NCBI GenBank assembly: GCA_002702745.1
Contig: PABM01000007.1
Coordinates: 8,167-72,166 of the forward strand
DNA length: 64,000 nucleotides
Reading direction: 5' to 3'
DNA from: Flavobacteriaceae bacterium
GTDB taxonomy: Bacteria > Bacteroidota > Bacteroidia > Flavobacteriales > Flavobacteriaceae
Position 1 is the stretch's first letter, and every line of letters begins with the position of its first letter. The notes beneath the pieces were generated by a model. It worked only from the letters and a program-made list of their open reading frames with translations. It did not search any database and was not told the DNA's origin. Below, one piece after another: positions 48,392 to 59,027 of the stretch. The position numbers and the translations under genes are program-made.

Positions 48392-51016
48392 CTATTTGGA
48401 ATACATATTAATAAAATTAATTTTATCTCCATCAAAACGGAAAGATTCCATCCAGCTTTTAATTGTTGATTCACCGTTTGATTCAATAATGTTTCCTTCA
48501 TCCCATAGTAAAACCCATTCATCACCATTATCACCTGTAACTGCAAGGTTAACGGCTACACTATAATCTTCAATACCAACTTCAGAATATGTCTCTGTAA
48601 TATATTTAATGGCAGATTCCTTACCTATAATTGATGAACCATCAGAAAGATTAAAAACAACATCTTCTGAAAGATAGTCAACAACTTTAGTGTAATCTTT
48701 AGCTATTAAATCTCTCACCATAGATTGTACAATTATTACCTTATCTTCATCACCCATTTCAAATGTATCAAGATATGTAGCATCATATATATAATTTACA
48801 GATGATTTTTTTTCGACGTCATGGGTTCCATGACCTCCTAATATCGGAGCAATTACAAGACCGATCAAACAAGTAAGTTTTATTAAAATATTCATTGATG
48901 GTCCAGAAGTGTCTTTAAAAGGATCACCAACAGTATCTCCAGTAACAGACGCTTTGTGAGCTTCAGAACCTTTGTAAGTCATTTCTCCATTTATTTCAAC
49001 TCCTGCCTCAAAAGATTTTTTTGCATTATCCCAGGCACCTCCAGCATTATTTTGAAATATTGCCCAAAGAACTCCACTAACAGTAACTCCTGCCATATAT
49101 CCGCCAAGCATTTCAGCGATTAACTGGTAATCTAATCCAAATAACATTGGTAAAACTGTAATAATTATCGGTGTTCCAATGGTTAATATTCCAGGTAACA
49201 TCATTTCTCTAAGAGATGCTTTTGTAGAGATGTCAACACATTTATCATATTCAGGCTTCGCTTTACCCTTCATAATTCCAGGAATTTCTTTAAACTGTCT
49301 TCTTACTTCATAAACCATTTCCATAGCAGCTTTTCCAACAGCATTCATAGCTAATGCTGAAAACACCACTGGAACCATTCCTCCAATAAATAACATTGCA
49401 AGAACTGGCGCCTTAAATATATTTATACCCTCAATTCCGGTAAATGTTACATACGCTGCAAATAAAGCAAGAGAAGTAAGCGCTGCAGATGCAATCGCGA
49501 ATCCTTTACCAGTTGCAGCGGTAGTGTTACCAACTGAGTCTAAAATGTCTGTTCTTTCTCTAACGATTGGATCTTGACCACTCATTTCTGCAACCCCTCC
49601 AGCATTATCTGAAATTGGTCCAAAGGCATCAATTGCTAATTGCATGCCAGTTGTTGCCATCATAGCTGAAGCAGACAGTGCTACCCCGTAAAATCCAGCA
49701 AATGCATAAGCAGCCCAAATTGCAGCTGCAAATAATATCACGGATCCAAAAGTAGAAATCATTCCAGTTGCTAAACCAGCAATAATATTAGTGGCTGCAC
49801 CCGTGCTTGATTTTTGAACAATTTCAAGAACAGGTTTTTTTCCTAGTCCTGTATAATATTCAGTGATAGCTGAAATAAACCAACCAACGATTAAACCAGT
49901 TAGAGTAGCAAAGAATACGTTAATAGAAGAAATTTCTTTTAAACCTTCACCAAAAAATTCCATATTTAGAGTTTTTGGAAGCATATATTCAACCAGCAAA
50001 TAACATGAAATAGCGACTAATAAAATTGAAATTCCATTACCCTTATTAAGAGCTCCCATAACTTCAGCCTCTTTAGCGTCGTTAGAATTTATTTTAACGA
50101 ATAAAGTACCAATCAATGAGATTATAATACCAATACCAGCAATAGCCATAGGTAATAAAATGGGTCCAATTCCACCAAAAGTATCATTAATTGAACCACC
50201 CATGTCTGAAATTACATAATTTCCAAGAACCATAGCTGCGAGCACTGTTGCTACATATGAACCAAAAAGATCAGCTCCCATACCAGCAACATCTCCTACA
50301 TTATCTCCAACGTTGTCAGCAATAGTAGCTGGATTTCTCGGGTCATCCTCCGGAATACCAGCTTCAACTTTTCCTACTAAATCTGCTCCAACATCAGCAG
50401 CTTTTGTATAAATACCACCACCAACTCTAGCAAATAAAGCAATAGATTCAGCTCCTAATGAAAAACCTGCCAATGTTTCAAGAACTACTGTCATGGTATC
50501 ACTTGCAGATCCATAATCAGTAGCTGACCATACTCCATCCATAAAATAATTAAAGAATATTATAAAAAAAGTAGTCAAACCTAAAACAGCTAAACCAGCT
50601 ACTCCTAATCCCATTACTGTTCCTCCAGCAAAAGAAATTTTCAATGCATTTGGTAATGATGTTTTAGCAGCTTGAGTTGTTCTTACATTAGTTTTAGTCG
50701 CAATCTTCATTCCTATGTTTCCAGCATAAGCAGAGAAAAATGCTCCAAAAATAAACGAAACTACTATTAAAATATGTGTTGTGGGTACAATAAAGGAAAT
50801 ACCTGCTAGAACAACACTTACCACCAATACAAACACTGATAATAATCTATATTCAGCATTCAAAAAAGCCAGAGCACCTTCATAAATATGATCAGAAATT
50901 TCTTTCATCTTTCCGTCTCCGGCATCTTGTTTCATAACCCAAGATCTTCTTACAAAAACATAAGCTAAACCAAAAGCAGACATGATTATTGGCATGTATA
51001 TCATCATTGAATCCAT
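48392..51016 (-). CDS. hppA: Membrane pyrophosphatase with C-terminal NTF2-like domain
   Basis: It couples hydrolysis of pyrophosphate to ion pumping. About 16 membrane segments carry the motifs [47 protein letters not shown] and [17 protein letters not shown]. The [10 protein letters not shown] motif has Ala where K+-independent enzymes have Lys, so it is probably the K+-dependent, Na+-pumping type. After the last membrane helix a tail of about 145 residues (residues 730-874, bases 48392-48829) continues into an NTF2/SnoaL-like domain ([41 protein letters not shown]). I do not know this tail as a usual part of the family. Confidence 0.95.
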   Translation of the reverse strand: MDSMMIYMPIIMSAFGLAYVFVRRSWVMKQDAGDGKMKEISDHIYEGALAFLNAEYRLLSVFVLVVSVVLAGISFIVPTTHILIVVSFIFGAFFSAYAGNIGMKIATKTNVRTTQAAKTSLPNALKISFAGGTVMGLGVAGLAVLGLTTFFIIFFNYFMDGVWSATDYGSASDTMTVVLETLAGFSLGAESIALFARVGGGIYTKAADVGADLVGKVEAGIPEDDPRNPATIADNVGDNVGDVAGMGADLFGSYVATVLAAMVLGNYVISDMGGSINDTFGGIGPILLPMAIAGIGIIISLIGTLFVKINSNDAKEAEVMGALNKGNGISILLVAISCYLLVEYMLPKTLNMEFFGEGLKEISSINVFFATLTGLIVGWFISAITEYYTGLGKKPVLEIVQKSSTGAATNIIAGLATGMISTFGSVILFAAAIWAAYAFAGFYGVALSASAMMATTGMQLAIDAFGPISDNAGGVAEMSGQDPIVRERTDILDSVGNTTAATGKGFAIASAALTSLALFAAYVTFTGIEGINIFKAPVLAMLFIGGMVPVVFSALAMNAVGKAAMEMVYEVRRQFKEIPGIMKGKAKPEYDKCVDISTKASLREMMLPGILTIGTPIIITVLPMLFGLDYQLIAEMLGGYMAGVTVSGVLWAIFQNNAGGAWDNAKKSFEAGVEINGEMTYKGSEAHKASVTGDTVGDPFKDTSGPSMNILIKLTCLIGLVIAPILGGHGTHDVEKKSSVNYIYDATYLDTFEMGDEDKVIIVQSMVRDLIAKDYTKVVDYLSEDVVFNLSDGSSIIGKESAIKYITETYSEVGIEDYSVAVNLAVTGDNGDEWVLLWDEGNIIESNGESTIKSWMESFRFDGDKINFINMYSK

Positions 51017-51039
51017 AGTTAATTTTTTTAATTAGTTGG

Positions 51040-51047
51040 CAAAAATA
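51040..51047 (-). promoter_or_regulatory. hppA -7 promoter element
   Basis: Minus-strand TATTTTTG matches TAnnTTTG exactly, 24 bp before the hppA ATG. No clear -33 element was seen. Confidence 0.45.
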
Positions 51048-51080
51048 GTGAAATAGAGTTAATTACGAAAAACTCACGGA

Positions 51081-52058
51081 TTATTTGTATAATACCTTTT
51101 TAACTGCTTTGATTACATCTTCACTGTTAGGAAGCCACTCTTTCAGTAAAACGGGTGAATAAGGAGCAGGAGTATCAGCTGTATTAATTTTTTCAATGGG
51201 AGCATCCAAATAATCAAAAGCTTGTGATTGAACTAGGTAAGTAATCTCAGTTGCAACATTTCCGAAAGGCCATGCTTCTTCCAAAATAACAAGCCTATTT
51301 GTTTTTTTTACGGATTTAAGAATTGTTTCATGATCCATTGGCCGAACAGTTCTAAGGTCAATTATTTCACATGAAATATTTTCTTTGTCTAATTCATCAG
51401 CTGCCTTATATGCTTCCTTTATAATCTTTCCAAATGATACAATTGTAACATTAGTTCCTTCTCTTTTAATATCGGCAACCCCTATAGGAATTGTATACTC
51501 ACCGTCTGGCACCTCACCTTTATCACCATACATTTGCTCACTTTCCATGAAAATTACAGGATCATCGTCACGTATTGCTGATTTCAATAAACCTTTAGCA
51601 TCATATGGGTTAGATGGAACTATAACCTTTAGACCTGGAGTATTTGCAAACCAATTTTCAAAAGCTTGAGAATGAGTTGCAGCTAACTGTCCAGCAGATG
51701 CCGTAGGTCCTCTGAAAACGATTGGACAATTAAATTGACCGCCAGACATTTGTCTAATCTTTGCGGCATTATTAATAATCTGATCTATTCCAACAAGAGA
51801 AAAATTAAAAGTCATATATTCGACAATAGGTCTGTTCCCAGTCATGGTTGAACCAATTGCTACACCAGCAAATCCAAGTTCAGAAATTGGAGTATCAATA
51901 ACTCTTTTTGGTCCAAATTCATCAAGCATACCTTTTGATGCCTTGTAAGCACCATTGTATTCAGCAACTTCTTCACCCATAAGAAAGATACTTTCGTCAG
52001 TTCTCATTTCCTCGCTCATTGCCTCACAGACAGCTTCTCTAAATTGAATAGTCCTCAT
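51081..52058 (-). CDS. pdhB: Pyruvate dehydrogenase E1 beta subunit
   Basis: The beta chain of the E1 component, which decarboxylates pyruvate with ThDP. It is 325 residues with FLMGEEVAEYNGAYKASKGMLDEFG, VIDTPISELGFAGVAIGS, RGPTASAGQLAATHSQAFENWFAN and the C-terminal LEEAWPFGNVATEI. Branched-chain E1 beta is a close relative, but the sequence fits the pyruvate group better. The partner E1 alpha gene is not adjacent in this window. Confidence 0.93.
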   Translation of the reverse strand: MRTIQFREAVCEAMSEEMRTDESIFLMGEEVAEYNGAYKASKGMLDEFGPKRVIDTPISELGFAGVAIGSTMTGNRPIVEYMTFNFSLVGIDQIINNAAKIRQMSGGQFNCPIVFRGPTASAGQLAATHSQAFENWFANTPGLKVIVPSNPYDAKGLLKSAIRDDDPVIFMESEQMYGDKGEVPDGEYTIPIGVADIKREGTNVTIVSFGKIIKEAYKAADELDKENISCEIIDLRTVRPMDHETILKSVKKTNRLVILEEAWPFGNVATEITYLVQSQAFDYLDAPIEKINTADTPAPYSPVLLKEWLPNSEDVIKAVKKVLYK

Positions 52059-52074
52059 AAAATGTAATTTTTGA

Positions 52075-52082
52075 CAAAAATA
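52075..52082 (-). promoter_or_regulatory. pdhB -7 promoter element
   Basis: Minus-strand TATTTTTG, an exact TAnnTTTG match, 16 bp before the pdhB start; ATG in place of TTG lies about 20 nt upstream as a weak -33. Confidence 0.45.
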
Positions 52083-52156
52083 ATAAAGCGGTTAAAATTA
52101 AACATTAATTAAGTTAAAAATATTTACTAATCACAGATTTTTATTTCTCAAATTAG

Positions 52157-52164
52157 TAACTTTG
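52157..52164 (+). promoter_or_regulatory. etfB -7 promoter element
   Basis: TAACTTTG matches TAnnTTTG exactly, 26 bp before the etfB ATG. It probably drives etfB-etfA. Confidence 0.5.
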
Positions 52165-52190
52165 ATAAACAACTTTTCAATTCAGTTATT

Positions 52191-52937
52191 ATGAAAATTC
52201 TTGTTTGTATTAGTCATGTTCCAGACACAACATCAAAGATAAATTTCTCTGAAAATAACACTGTTTTTGATAAAACTGGTGTTCAATTTGTTATAAATCC
52301 AAATGATGAATTCGGGTTAACAAGAGCTATTTGGTTTAAAGAAAAAAATAATGCTGTTGTCCATATTGTCAATGTTGGACTTTCTGATACAGAGTCAACA
52401 CTTAGAAAAGCACTTGCGATTGGTGCAGACAAAGCAATAAGAATCAATCACGATCCTAAAGATGGGTATTCTGTTGCTAAGTATATTTCAAATTATATCT
52501 CAAACAACTCTTATGATTTAATTATTGCAGGAAGAGAGTCGATTGATTACAATGGAGGAATGGTTCCTGGAATGATATCTGCATTTACAGAAATTAACTT
52601 TATTGATAAATGCATTGATTTGAATATTTCTGGTGATTCAGTTGAGGCATCTCGAGAAATTGAAGGAGGTAAAGAAAATATTTCGACAAAATTACCATTG
52701 ATTATAGGGGGACAAAAAGGGCTAGTTGAAGAAAGTGATTTACGAATTCCCAACATGAGGGGAATTATGATGGCAAGAAAAAAAGAACTTGAAGTAGTTG
52801 AGGTTAACGAAGATTATCAATCTACAAACTCTAAAAGTTTTGAAAAACCACTACCTAAAGACGAAGTAACTCTCGTTTCGGCAGATGAAATAGATAAGCT
52901 AATCGATTTATTACACAACGAAGCAAAGGCAATATAA
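52191..52937 (+). CDS. etfB: Electron transfer flavoprotein beta subunit
   Basis: It carries electrons from acyl-CoA and other dehydrogenases to the quinone pool. Its 248 residues include MKILVCISHVPDTTSKI, INPNDEFGLTRAI, IAGRESIDYNGGMVPGMISA and the C-terminal domain. Directly followed by etfA (1 bp gap). Confidence 0.95.
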   Translation: MKILVCISHVPDTTSKINFSENNTVFDKTGVQFVINPNDEFGLTRAIWFKEKNNAVVHIVNVGLSDTESTLRKALAIGADKAIRINHDPKDGYSVAKYISNYISNNSYDLIIAGRESIDYNGGMVPGMISAFTEINFIDKCIDLNISGDSVEASREIEGGKENISTKLPLIIGGQKGLVEESDLRIPNMRGIMMARKKELEVVEVNEDYQSTNSKSFEKPLPKDEVTLVSADEIDKLIDLLHNEAKAI

Positions 52938-52938
52938 T

Positions 52939-53904
52939 ATGGATATACTAATTTTCGCAGAAACTGATGATAAGGGTAATTTTAAAAAAGATGCTTTTGA
53001 AATTGCTTCCTATGCATATGAGATTTCATCTCAAACTGGAGGCAGTGTGAAGGCAATATGTTTTAATTCAAAAAATCCTGAAAAATTATCTGATTATGGA
53101 GTTAAAAAAATAATTAACTCAGAAAAGGAGGAGCTAAAAAATTTTGATTCTGGAATTTATTCAGATTGTATAAGTGATGTTTTCAAGAGTGAGAATTGTA
53201 GTATGCTTGTCTTAAGCTCGAGTTCAAACTCAAAATACATTGGTGGTATACTTTCGGTAAAAATTGATGCAGGCTACGTCACTAATATAATTTCAATACC
53301 GGTTAAGGATAATAATTTAGTTGTTGTGAGAAATACATTCACAAATAAGGCTTTTGAGACTGTAGAAATAACTAAAAGTAATAGTATTTTGGCCGTTTCA
53401 AAAAATTCTTTTGGTTTAAAGGAAAATCCTACAGAAACTGAAATTTCAAAGTTTAATTTTAACATTTCAGAAAGAAGAAATAAAGTATCTTCTGTTGAAA
53501 AAACATCAAATAAAGTCACAATCGCGGATGCGGATATTGTTGTTTCTGGGGGAAGAGGATTGAAGGGCCCTGAAAATTGGCATCTCATTGAAAATCTAGC
53601 TGAGGTTTTAGGTGGAGCTACAGCATGTTCAAAACCTGTTTCAGATTTGGGCTGGAGACCCCATAGCGAACATGTTGGACAAACAGGAAAACCTGTTTCA
53701 TCCAATTTATATATTGCTATTGGAATTTCAGGTGCAATTCAACATTTGGCTGGAGTTAATTCATCTAAAGTAAAAGTTGTGATAAATACAGATCCTGATG
53801 CTCCTTTTTTCAAAGCAGCTGACTATGGAATTGTTGGAGATGCATTTGATGTTGTTCCTAAACTAATTGATAAGCTGAAAGAATTTAAATCAGCAAATGA
53901 TTAG
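52939..53904 (+). CDS. etfA: Electron transfer flavoprotein alpha subunit
   Basis: The FAD-binding partner of EtfB, 321 residues. The C-terminal FAD motifs are VVSGGRGLKGPENW, GATACSKPVSDLGWRPHSEHVGQTGKPVSSNLYIAIGISGAIQHLAG and NTDPDAPFFKAADYGIVGD. Coupled to etfB. Confidence 0.96.
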   Translation: MDILIFAETDDKGNFKKDAFEIASYAYEISSQTGGSVKAICFNSKNPEKLSDYGVKKIINSEKEELKNFDSGIYSDCISDVFKSENCSMLVLSSSSNSKYIGGILSVKIDAGYVTNIISIPVKDNNLVVVRNTFTNKAFETVEITKSNSILAVSKNSFGLKENPTETEISKFNFNISERRNKVSSVEKTSNKVTIADADIVVSGGRGLKGPENWHLIENLAEVLGGATACSKPVSDLGWRPHSEHVGQTGKPVSSNLYIAIGISGAIQHLAGVNSSKVKVVINTDPDAPFFKAADYGIVGDAFDVVPKLIDKLKEFKSAND

Positions 53905-53946
53905 AGTTTATTTTTTTTACTTAAAACATAATACTAGTTTTACATT

Positions 53947-54546
53947 ATGAATCTTGTTCAATTATTAATTAACGGAATTTCATATAGTCAAACTCAAAAT
54001 GGTGCCTACGCATTAATTTTAAGTGAAATTGAAGGTGAAAGAAAATTACCGATTGTAATTGGAACCAATGAAGCGCAATCAATTGCTATTGCAATTGAAA
54101 AAGAAATCAAACCTCCGAGGCCATTAACTCACGATTTATTCAAAAATTTTTGTGAAAGATTTGACATTAAAATTAAACAGGTAATTATTCATAAACTTGT
54201 TGATGGGGTTTTTTACTCTAGTGTTATTTGTGAAAGAGATGGGATCGAAGAAGTAATAGATTCAAGATCTAGTGATGCTATCGCCTTGGCTATAAGATTT
54301 GAAGCACCAATATATACCTATGAAAATATTCTTAAAAAAGCTGGAGTTTTATTAAAAATTGAAAGAGAAATTGATGAAAAATCTTTGCTTAAAGAGTTGT
54401 TTTCAAATGAAAAACCTGAAACAACAACAATTGATGATCTTAAAGAAAGGTCAAAAAAAGAATTAGAGGAATTATTAAAAATTGCTGTTCAAAATGAAAA
54501 TTATGAATCAGCAGCAAAAATAAGAGATGAAATTTCTAACAGATAA
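53947..54546 (+). CDS. Bifunctional nuclease (BFN/DUF151) with C-terminal UVR motif
   Basis: A 199-residue protein. The N-terminal 135 residues are the DUF151/BFN domain (LPIVIGTNEAQSIAIAIEKEIKPPRPLTHDLFKN, DSRSSDAIALAIRFEAPIYTYE), described in plants and Thermotoga as a nuclease. The C-terminal 40 residues form a UVR-like helical motif (LEELLKIAVQNENYESAAKIRDEI). The combination occurs in Bacteroidota. Its role is unproven. It overlaps the nucleoside transporter gene by 20 nt. Confidence 0.88.
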   Translation: MNLVQLLINGISYSQTQNGAYALILSEIEGERKLPIVIGTNEAQSIAIAIEKEIKPPRPLTHDLFKNFCERFDIKIKQVIIHKLVDGVFYSSVICERDGIEEVIDSRSSDAIALAIRFEAPIYTYENILKKAGVLLKIEREIDEKSLLKELFSNEKPETTTIDDLKERSKKELEELLKIAVQNENYESAAKIRDEISNR

Positions 54547-55930
54547 AAAAAATATAATTTTAACAAGCTTGTTTTTTATTTCTGCAAATACTTTTGTTTT
54601 TGCACAAGAGCAAAATATAGTTCCCAGTAACGGGTTTACTCTTGAAGGATTTCTTAGAGGTTTCTTAGGTATATCATTTTTAATTTTAACAACTTATCTG
54701 CTTTCAAGTAATAAAAAAGCAATTAACTGGAAAACCGCATCGACAGGGTTACTTCTTCAACTTATTCTTGCGGTTGCAGTTCTAAAAATTTCTTGGGTTA
54801 AGATGATTTTTGAAAGTGCAGGAAAGGTTTTTGTTAAAATTCTTGATTTCACAATGGAGGGCACGAAATTTTTATTTGGTGATTTAGTGAGTGCAGAAAA
54901 TTTTGGAAATGTATTTATTTTTTCCATTTTACCTACTGTAATATTCTTTGCTGCATTAACATCTATTTTATTCTATCTTGGAATTATACAAAAAATAGTA
55001 AGATTAATGGCCCTACTATTATCAAAACTTTTAGGAGTTTCTGGTCCAGAAAGTTTAAGTGTGGCAGGAAATATATTCCTTGGTCAAACCGAATCTCCGC
55101 TGATGATTAAAGCATATCTTGAAAAAATGTCTAAATCAGAAATATTGCTGGTGATGATTGGAGGAATGGCTACAGTCGCAGGAGGTGTACTAGCTGCTTA
55201 TATTGGTTTTCTTGGTGGAGATGATCCAGAGCTTAAGGTTTATTATGCAAAACATCTTTTAACCGCATCAGTCATGGCTGCACCTGGTGCAATTGTAATT
55301 TCTAAAATTCTTTATCCGGAAACAGAAAAAATTGATTCAAATATTAAAGTATCTCAAGATAAAATAGGTTCAAATTTTTTAGATGCTATTTCTATAGGAA
55401 CATCAGAAGGTTTAAAGTTAGCTGCTAATATTGCTGCGATGCTTTTAGTATTTATCGCCTTCATTGCATTAATCAATTATATATTAAGTGGTTTTGGTGA
55501 TCTAACAAATTTAAACGATTGGATCAGTAACAGAACTGTTTACTCTGAATTGTCTTTAGAATTAATATTGGGATATATTTTTGCTCCAGTTATGTGGTTA
55601 ATAGGGGTTGCTAATGAAGATATTACACTCATGGGGCAACTATTAGGAATAAAATTAGCAGCAAGTGAATTTATCGGATACATACAGTTATCAGATTTAA
55701 AAGATGCAACAAATTTAATTCATTTGAATTATCAGAAATCAATAATAATTGCTACTTATATGCTGTGTGGTTTTGCAAATTTTGCTTCTATAGGAATTCA
55801 AATTGGTGGAATTGGAGCCCTTGAACCTAAACAAAGAAAAAATCTTTCAAAGTTTGGATTTAAAGCACTAATTGGTGGTACTTTAGCTTCTCTTTTATCA
55901 GCAACTATTGCAGGTATGATTATTGGCTAA
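54527..55930 (+). CDS. Concentrative nucleoside transporter (NupC/CNT family)
   Basis: An inner-membrane sodium- or proton-coupled nucleoside importer, 467 residues with about ten membrane segments. CNT hallmarks are GNIFLGQTESPLMIKAYLEKMSKSE, GGMATVAGGVLAAYIGFLGG and the C-terminal CGFANFASIGIQIGGIGALEP. A signal-like N-terminus (ILTSLFFISANTFVFAQ) precedes the first helix, as in other Bacteroidota members. It is co-transcribed with BFN (20-nt overlap), next to nucleotide genes thyA and folA. Confidence 0.92.
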   Translation: MKFLTDKKNIILTSLFFISANTFVFAQEQNIVPSNGFTLEGFLRGFLGISFLILTTYLLSSNKKAINWKTASTGLLLQLILAVAVLKISWVKMIFESAGKVFVKILDFTMEGTKFLFGDLVSAENFGNVFIFSILPTVIFFAALTSILFYLGIIQKIVRLMALLLSKLLGVSGPESLSVAGNIFLGQTESPLMIKAYLEKMSKSEILLVMIGGMATVAGGVLAAYIGFLGGDDPELKVYYAKHLLTASVMAAPGAIVISKILYPETEKIDSNIKVSQDKIGSNFLDAISIGTSEGLKLAANIAAMLLVFIAFIALINYILSGFGDLTNLNDWISNRTVYSELSLELILGYIFAPVMWLIGVANEDITLMGQLLGIKLAASEFIGYIQLSDLKDATNLIHLNYQKSIIIATYMLCGFANFASIGIQIGGIGALEPKQRKNLSKFGFKALIGGTLASLLSATIAGMIIG

Positions 55931-55957
55931 AAAGTTAATAACTTTTAGTTTTCTTTT
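55927..55957 (+). terminator. Possible terminator after the nucleoside transporter
   Basis: CTAAAA(A)GTT/AACTTTTAG forms a stem with an AAT loop and one bulged A, overlapping the stop codon and followed by TTTTCTTTTT. It would separate the transporter from thyA. AT-rich, so uncertain. Confidence 0.4.
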
Positions 55958-56001
55958 TAATTAAGATTCTCACTATTAATTATTTTTACTAACTGTATTT
56001 T

Positions 56002-56826
56002 ATGAGACAATATTTAGATTTAGTTAAACATGTTCTTGAAAATGGAGAACTAAAAGAAGATAGAACCGGAACTGGCACCAAAAGTATATTTGGATATCAA
56101 ATGAGATTCAATCTTACAGATGGATTTCCAATGGTTACAACCAAAAAACTGCATCTAAAATCAATTATTTATGAACTTTTATGGTTCTTAAATGGTGATA
56201 CAAACATAAAATACTTAAAGGATAATGGTGTAAATATTTGGAATGCTTGGGCTGATTCTAACGGTGATCTTGGTCCAGTTTATGGCTTTCAATGGAGAAA
56301 TTGGAATAATGATGGAATTGATCAGATATCAAATTTGATTAACGATTTAAAAAATAATCCAAGTAGCAGAAGGCACTTAATTTCAGCTTGGAATCCGTCT
56401 GTTTTACCTGATACTTCTAAATCATTTGAATCCAATATTTCGAACGGAAAAGCTGCTTTACCCCCCTGTCATGCTTTTTTTCAATTTCATGTTATTAATG
56501 GAAAGCTTTCATGTCAATTATATCAAAGAAGTGCAGATATTTTTCTTGGTGTTCCATTTAATATTGCTTCCTATTCATTATTAACCCTCATGATAGCTCA
56601 GGTTTGTGACTTAGATCCTGGTGATTTCATTCATACATTTGGTGATGCCCATATTTACAGCAATCATTTCGACCAGATGAAATTACAATTGACTAGAGAG
56701 CCCAGGAAATTACCAACTATTAAAATAAATAATGAGGTTAAAAATATTTTTGACTTTAAATTTGAAGATTTCATTTTGGAAAATTACGACCCTCATCCGC
56801 ATATAAAAGGTAAAGTTGCCGTTTAA
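56002..56826 (+). CDS. thyA: Thymidylate synthase
   Basis: It converts dUMP to dTMP with methylene-tetrahydrofolate. It is 274 residues with [19 protein letters not shown], the catalytic Cys in [31 protein letters not shown] and the ending of PHIKGKVAV. Followed 9 bp later by dihydrofolate reductase, its cofactor-regenerating partner. Confidence 0.98.
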   Translation: MRQYLDLVKHVLENGELKEDRTGTGTKSIFGYQMRFNLTDGFPMVTTKKLHLKSIIYELLWFLNGDTNIKYLKDNGVNIWNAWADSNGDLGPVYGFQWRNWNNDGIDQISNLINDLKNNPSSRRHLISAWNPSVLPDTSKSFESNISNGKAALPPCHAFFQFHVINGKLSCQLYQRSADIFLGVPFNIASYSLLTLMIAQVCDLDPGDFIHTFGDAHIYSNHFDQMKLQLTREPRKLPTIKINNEVKNIFDFKFEDFILENYDPHPHIKGKVAV

Positions 56827-56835
56827 TTTATTTTA

Positions 56836-57333
56836 ATGAAAAAATCTATTACTATTATTGTTGCTGCTGCTGAAAATAATGCAATTGGTAAAGACAATGA
56901 CCTTATTTGGAGTTTACCCAATGACCTAAAAAGATTTAAAAAATTAACCTCTGGACACAGCATCATAATGGGAAGAAAAACTTTTGATTCATTTCCTGGG
57001 TTGTTACCAAACAGAAAACACATTGTTATCTCTAGAAATAAAAATATTTCCTTTTCTGATGAAGTTACAGTTGTAAATAACTTTGAAGATGCTATAAGAG
57101 AAACAGGTGATGATGAAAATCCTTTTATTATAGGAGGTGGACAAATTTATAAATTAGCCATGGACCTAGGTGATAAAATTGAACTTACAAGGGTTCATGA
57201 AGAATTTAAAGCTGATACTTTTTTCCCAAAAATTGATGAGGATAAATGGGAACTTATTAATGAGAAATTTAATGAAAAAGATGAAAGACATCAATTTTCA
57301 TTCACATATAAAACTTATATTAAAATTAAATAA
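56836..57333 (+). CDS. folA: Dihydrofolate reductase
   Basis: It reduces dihydrofolate made by ThyA. The 165 residues show IVAAAENNAIGKDNDLIWSLPNDLKRFKKLT with the conserved Asp, GHSIIMGRKTFDSFPGLLPNR and FIIGGGQIYKLAM. It overlaps fabD by one base, so thyA-folA-fabD-lspA appear to be one operon. Confidence 0.97.
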   Translation: MKKSITIIVAAAENNAIGKDNDLIWSLPNDLKRFKKLTSGHSIIMGRKTFDSFPGLLPNRKHIVISRNKNISFSDEVTVVNNFEDAIRETGDDENPFIIGGGQIYKLAMDLGDKIELTRVHEEFKADTFFPKIDEDKWELINEKFNEKDERHQFSFTYKTYIKIK

Positions 57334-58223
57334 TGAAAGCATATATTTTTCCGGGGCAGGGAGCTCAATTTCCAGGGATGGGTAAGGATTTATTTGAAAA
57401 CTCAAAAACCGCACATGATTTATTTAATATTGCAAATGAAATTTTAGGATTTAGAATAAGTGATATTATGTTTGATGGTTCTGCTGAAGATTTAAAAGAA
57501 ACCTCGGTAACTCAGCCAGCAATTTTTTTACACTCAGTTATATTAGCCTTAAGTAAAGAAAACGGAATATTACCTGAGATGGTTGCAGGCCATTCGTTAG
57601 GAGAATTTTCAGCATTAGTTGTAAATAAATCAATCTCCTTTGAAGATGGGTTAAAATTAGTTTCAATCAGAGCTAATGCTATGCAAAAAGCTTGTGAAAA
57701 TAATCCAGGAACAATGGCAGCTGTTTTGGGTCTGGAAGATAATATTGTTGAAAAGATTTGTGGAGAAATTAATGGTACTGTTGTAGCTGCAAATTATAAT
57801 TGTCCTGGTCAATTGGTTATTTCAGGTGAATTAAATTCTATAAAAATAGCGTGTGAAAAGTTAAAAGAAATTGGTGCTAGACGTGCACTTTTGTTAGCTG
57901 TTGGTGGAGCATTTCATTCTCCTTTAATGGAAGAAGCAAAAAAAGAACTTGAGAATGCTATTAACAAAACTCTTTTTTCAAATCCAATTTGTCCAATATA
58001 CCAAAATGTTAGTGGGCTTGCTTTGTCAACAGAAAATGAAATAAAAGAAAATTTAATTTCTCAACTCACTAGCCCTGTAAGATGGACTCAATCAGTCAAT
58101 AATATGATTAATGATGGTGCAAGTGAATTTATAGAAGTTGGGCCTGGAAAAGTTTTACAAGGCCTGGTTAGGAAAATTAATAGGGATATAGAGGCAGGTT
58201 CACTAAATTTAGACAATGATTAA
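57333..58223 (+). CDS. fabD: Malonyl-CoA:ACP transacylase
   Basis: It transfers malonyl groups to ACP for fatty acid synthesis. It is 296 residues, with FPGQGAQFPGMGKDLF and the catalytic serine in VAGHSLGEFSALV. The second active-site region is GGAFHSPLMEEAKKEL. Coupled to folA and to lspA (8-nt overlap). Confidence 0.97.
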   Translation: MKAYIFPGQGAQFPGMGKDLFENSKTAHDLFNIANEILGFRISDIMFDGSAEDLKETSVTQPAIFLHSVILALSKENGILPEMVAGHSLGEFSALVVNKSISFEDGLKLVSIRANAMQKACENNPGTMAAVLGLEDNIVEKICGEINGTVVAANYNCPGQLVISGELNSIKIACEKLKEIGARRALLLAVGGAFHSPLMEEAKKELENAINKTLFSNPICPIYQNVSGLALSTENEIKENLISQLTSPVRWTQSVNNMINDGASEFIEVGPGKVLQGLVRKINRDIEAGSLNLDND

Positions 58224-58704
58224 TAAAAGAAAACGTAACATATTAATAACAATAATTGTTTTATTAAGTATTGCCTCTGATCAAATTTCAAAAGTTTGGG
58301 TAAGAAACAACTTTGAAAGTTATACAGAAAAAAGTATCATCGGCGATATGTTTACTTTGATAAAAGTTGAAAATACCGGAGCATTTTTAGGGATGGGGAG
58401 TGAATTATCGGAAACACTACGGGTCTTATTGTTAATTGTTTTACCTGTTATAGTTTTAGTATCCATTACTTTTTATACCTATATTGATAAATCATTGGAT
58501 AAAACTTCAATTATTGGGTTTTCATTAATCATTGGTGGTGGTATCGGGAATATTTTTGACAGGATTGTTTATGGGTCAGTGACCGACTTTCTTTATTTAA
58601 ATTTTGGAGGAGTTTTAAAAACAGGAATTTTTAATATTGCAGACTTATCTGTTACGTCAGGAATGATTTTAATTTTGATTTCTAGCTTCAAAAAGAAACA
58701 TTAA
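58216..58704 (+). CDS. lspA: Signal peptidase II (lipoprotein signal peptidase)
   Basis: Membrane aspartic protease that cuts prolipoprotein signals before the lipidated Cys. It has four membrane segments, the motif VENTGAFLGMG, and the catalytic aspartates in GGIGNIFDRIVYGSVTDFL and FNIADLSVTSG. 162 residues. It overlaps the last codon of the convergent amidohydrolase remnant by four bases. Confidence 0.96.
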   Translation: MINKRKRNILITIIVLLSIASDQISKVWVRNNFESYTEKSIIGDMFTLIKVENTGAFLGMGSELSETLRVLLLIVLPVIVLVSITFYTYIDKSLDKTSIIGFSLIIGGGIGNIFDRIVYGSVTDFLYLNFGGVLKTGIFNIADLSVTSGMILILISSFKKKH

Positions 58705-59021
58705 TTTTTATAAATTTTACCTTCCTTCATTACAAATTGTACATTCTCCAAAGAAGTAATGTCATCAATTGGGTTGATTTTAGTTGCTACAATATCTGCA
58801 ATAAAACCTTTTTTTATTTGACCTATTTCAGATTCCATTGATAGAATTTTTGAATTTACAATTGTTGCGGCCTGAAGACATTCAATAACAGGAATACCAG
58901 CTTCATTCATATATCTAAATTCTTTTGCATTTTCCCCGTGTGGGAAAACACCAGCATCAGAACCAAATGCAATATTAACACCAGCGTTATAAGCTTTGGA
59001 TGTAGTACTTTGAATTTTTGG
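58701..59021 (-). pseudogene. Truncated amidohydrolase, C-terminal fragment
   Basis: The 3' end of an imidazolonepropionase-like amidohydrolase on the minus strand. The reading frame is open from 59021 to the stop at 58701 (106 residues) and covers PKIQSTTSKAYNAGVNIAF, GSDAGVFPHGENAKEFRYMNEAGIPVIECLQAATIV and the C-terminal beta-sheet region. All upstream sequence is lost: a stop codon lies one codon before PKIQST, and the waaA start is only 7 bp away. The metal-ligand region GSDAG is kept but the catalytic barrel is missing, so it is almost certainly non-functional. A shorter ATG-started frame of 69 residues exists at 58701-58910. Confidence 0.85.
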
Positions 59022-59027
59022 TTACTT

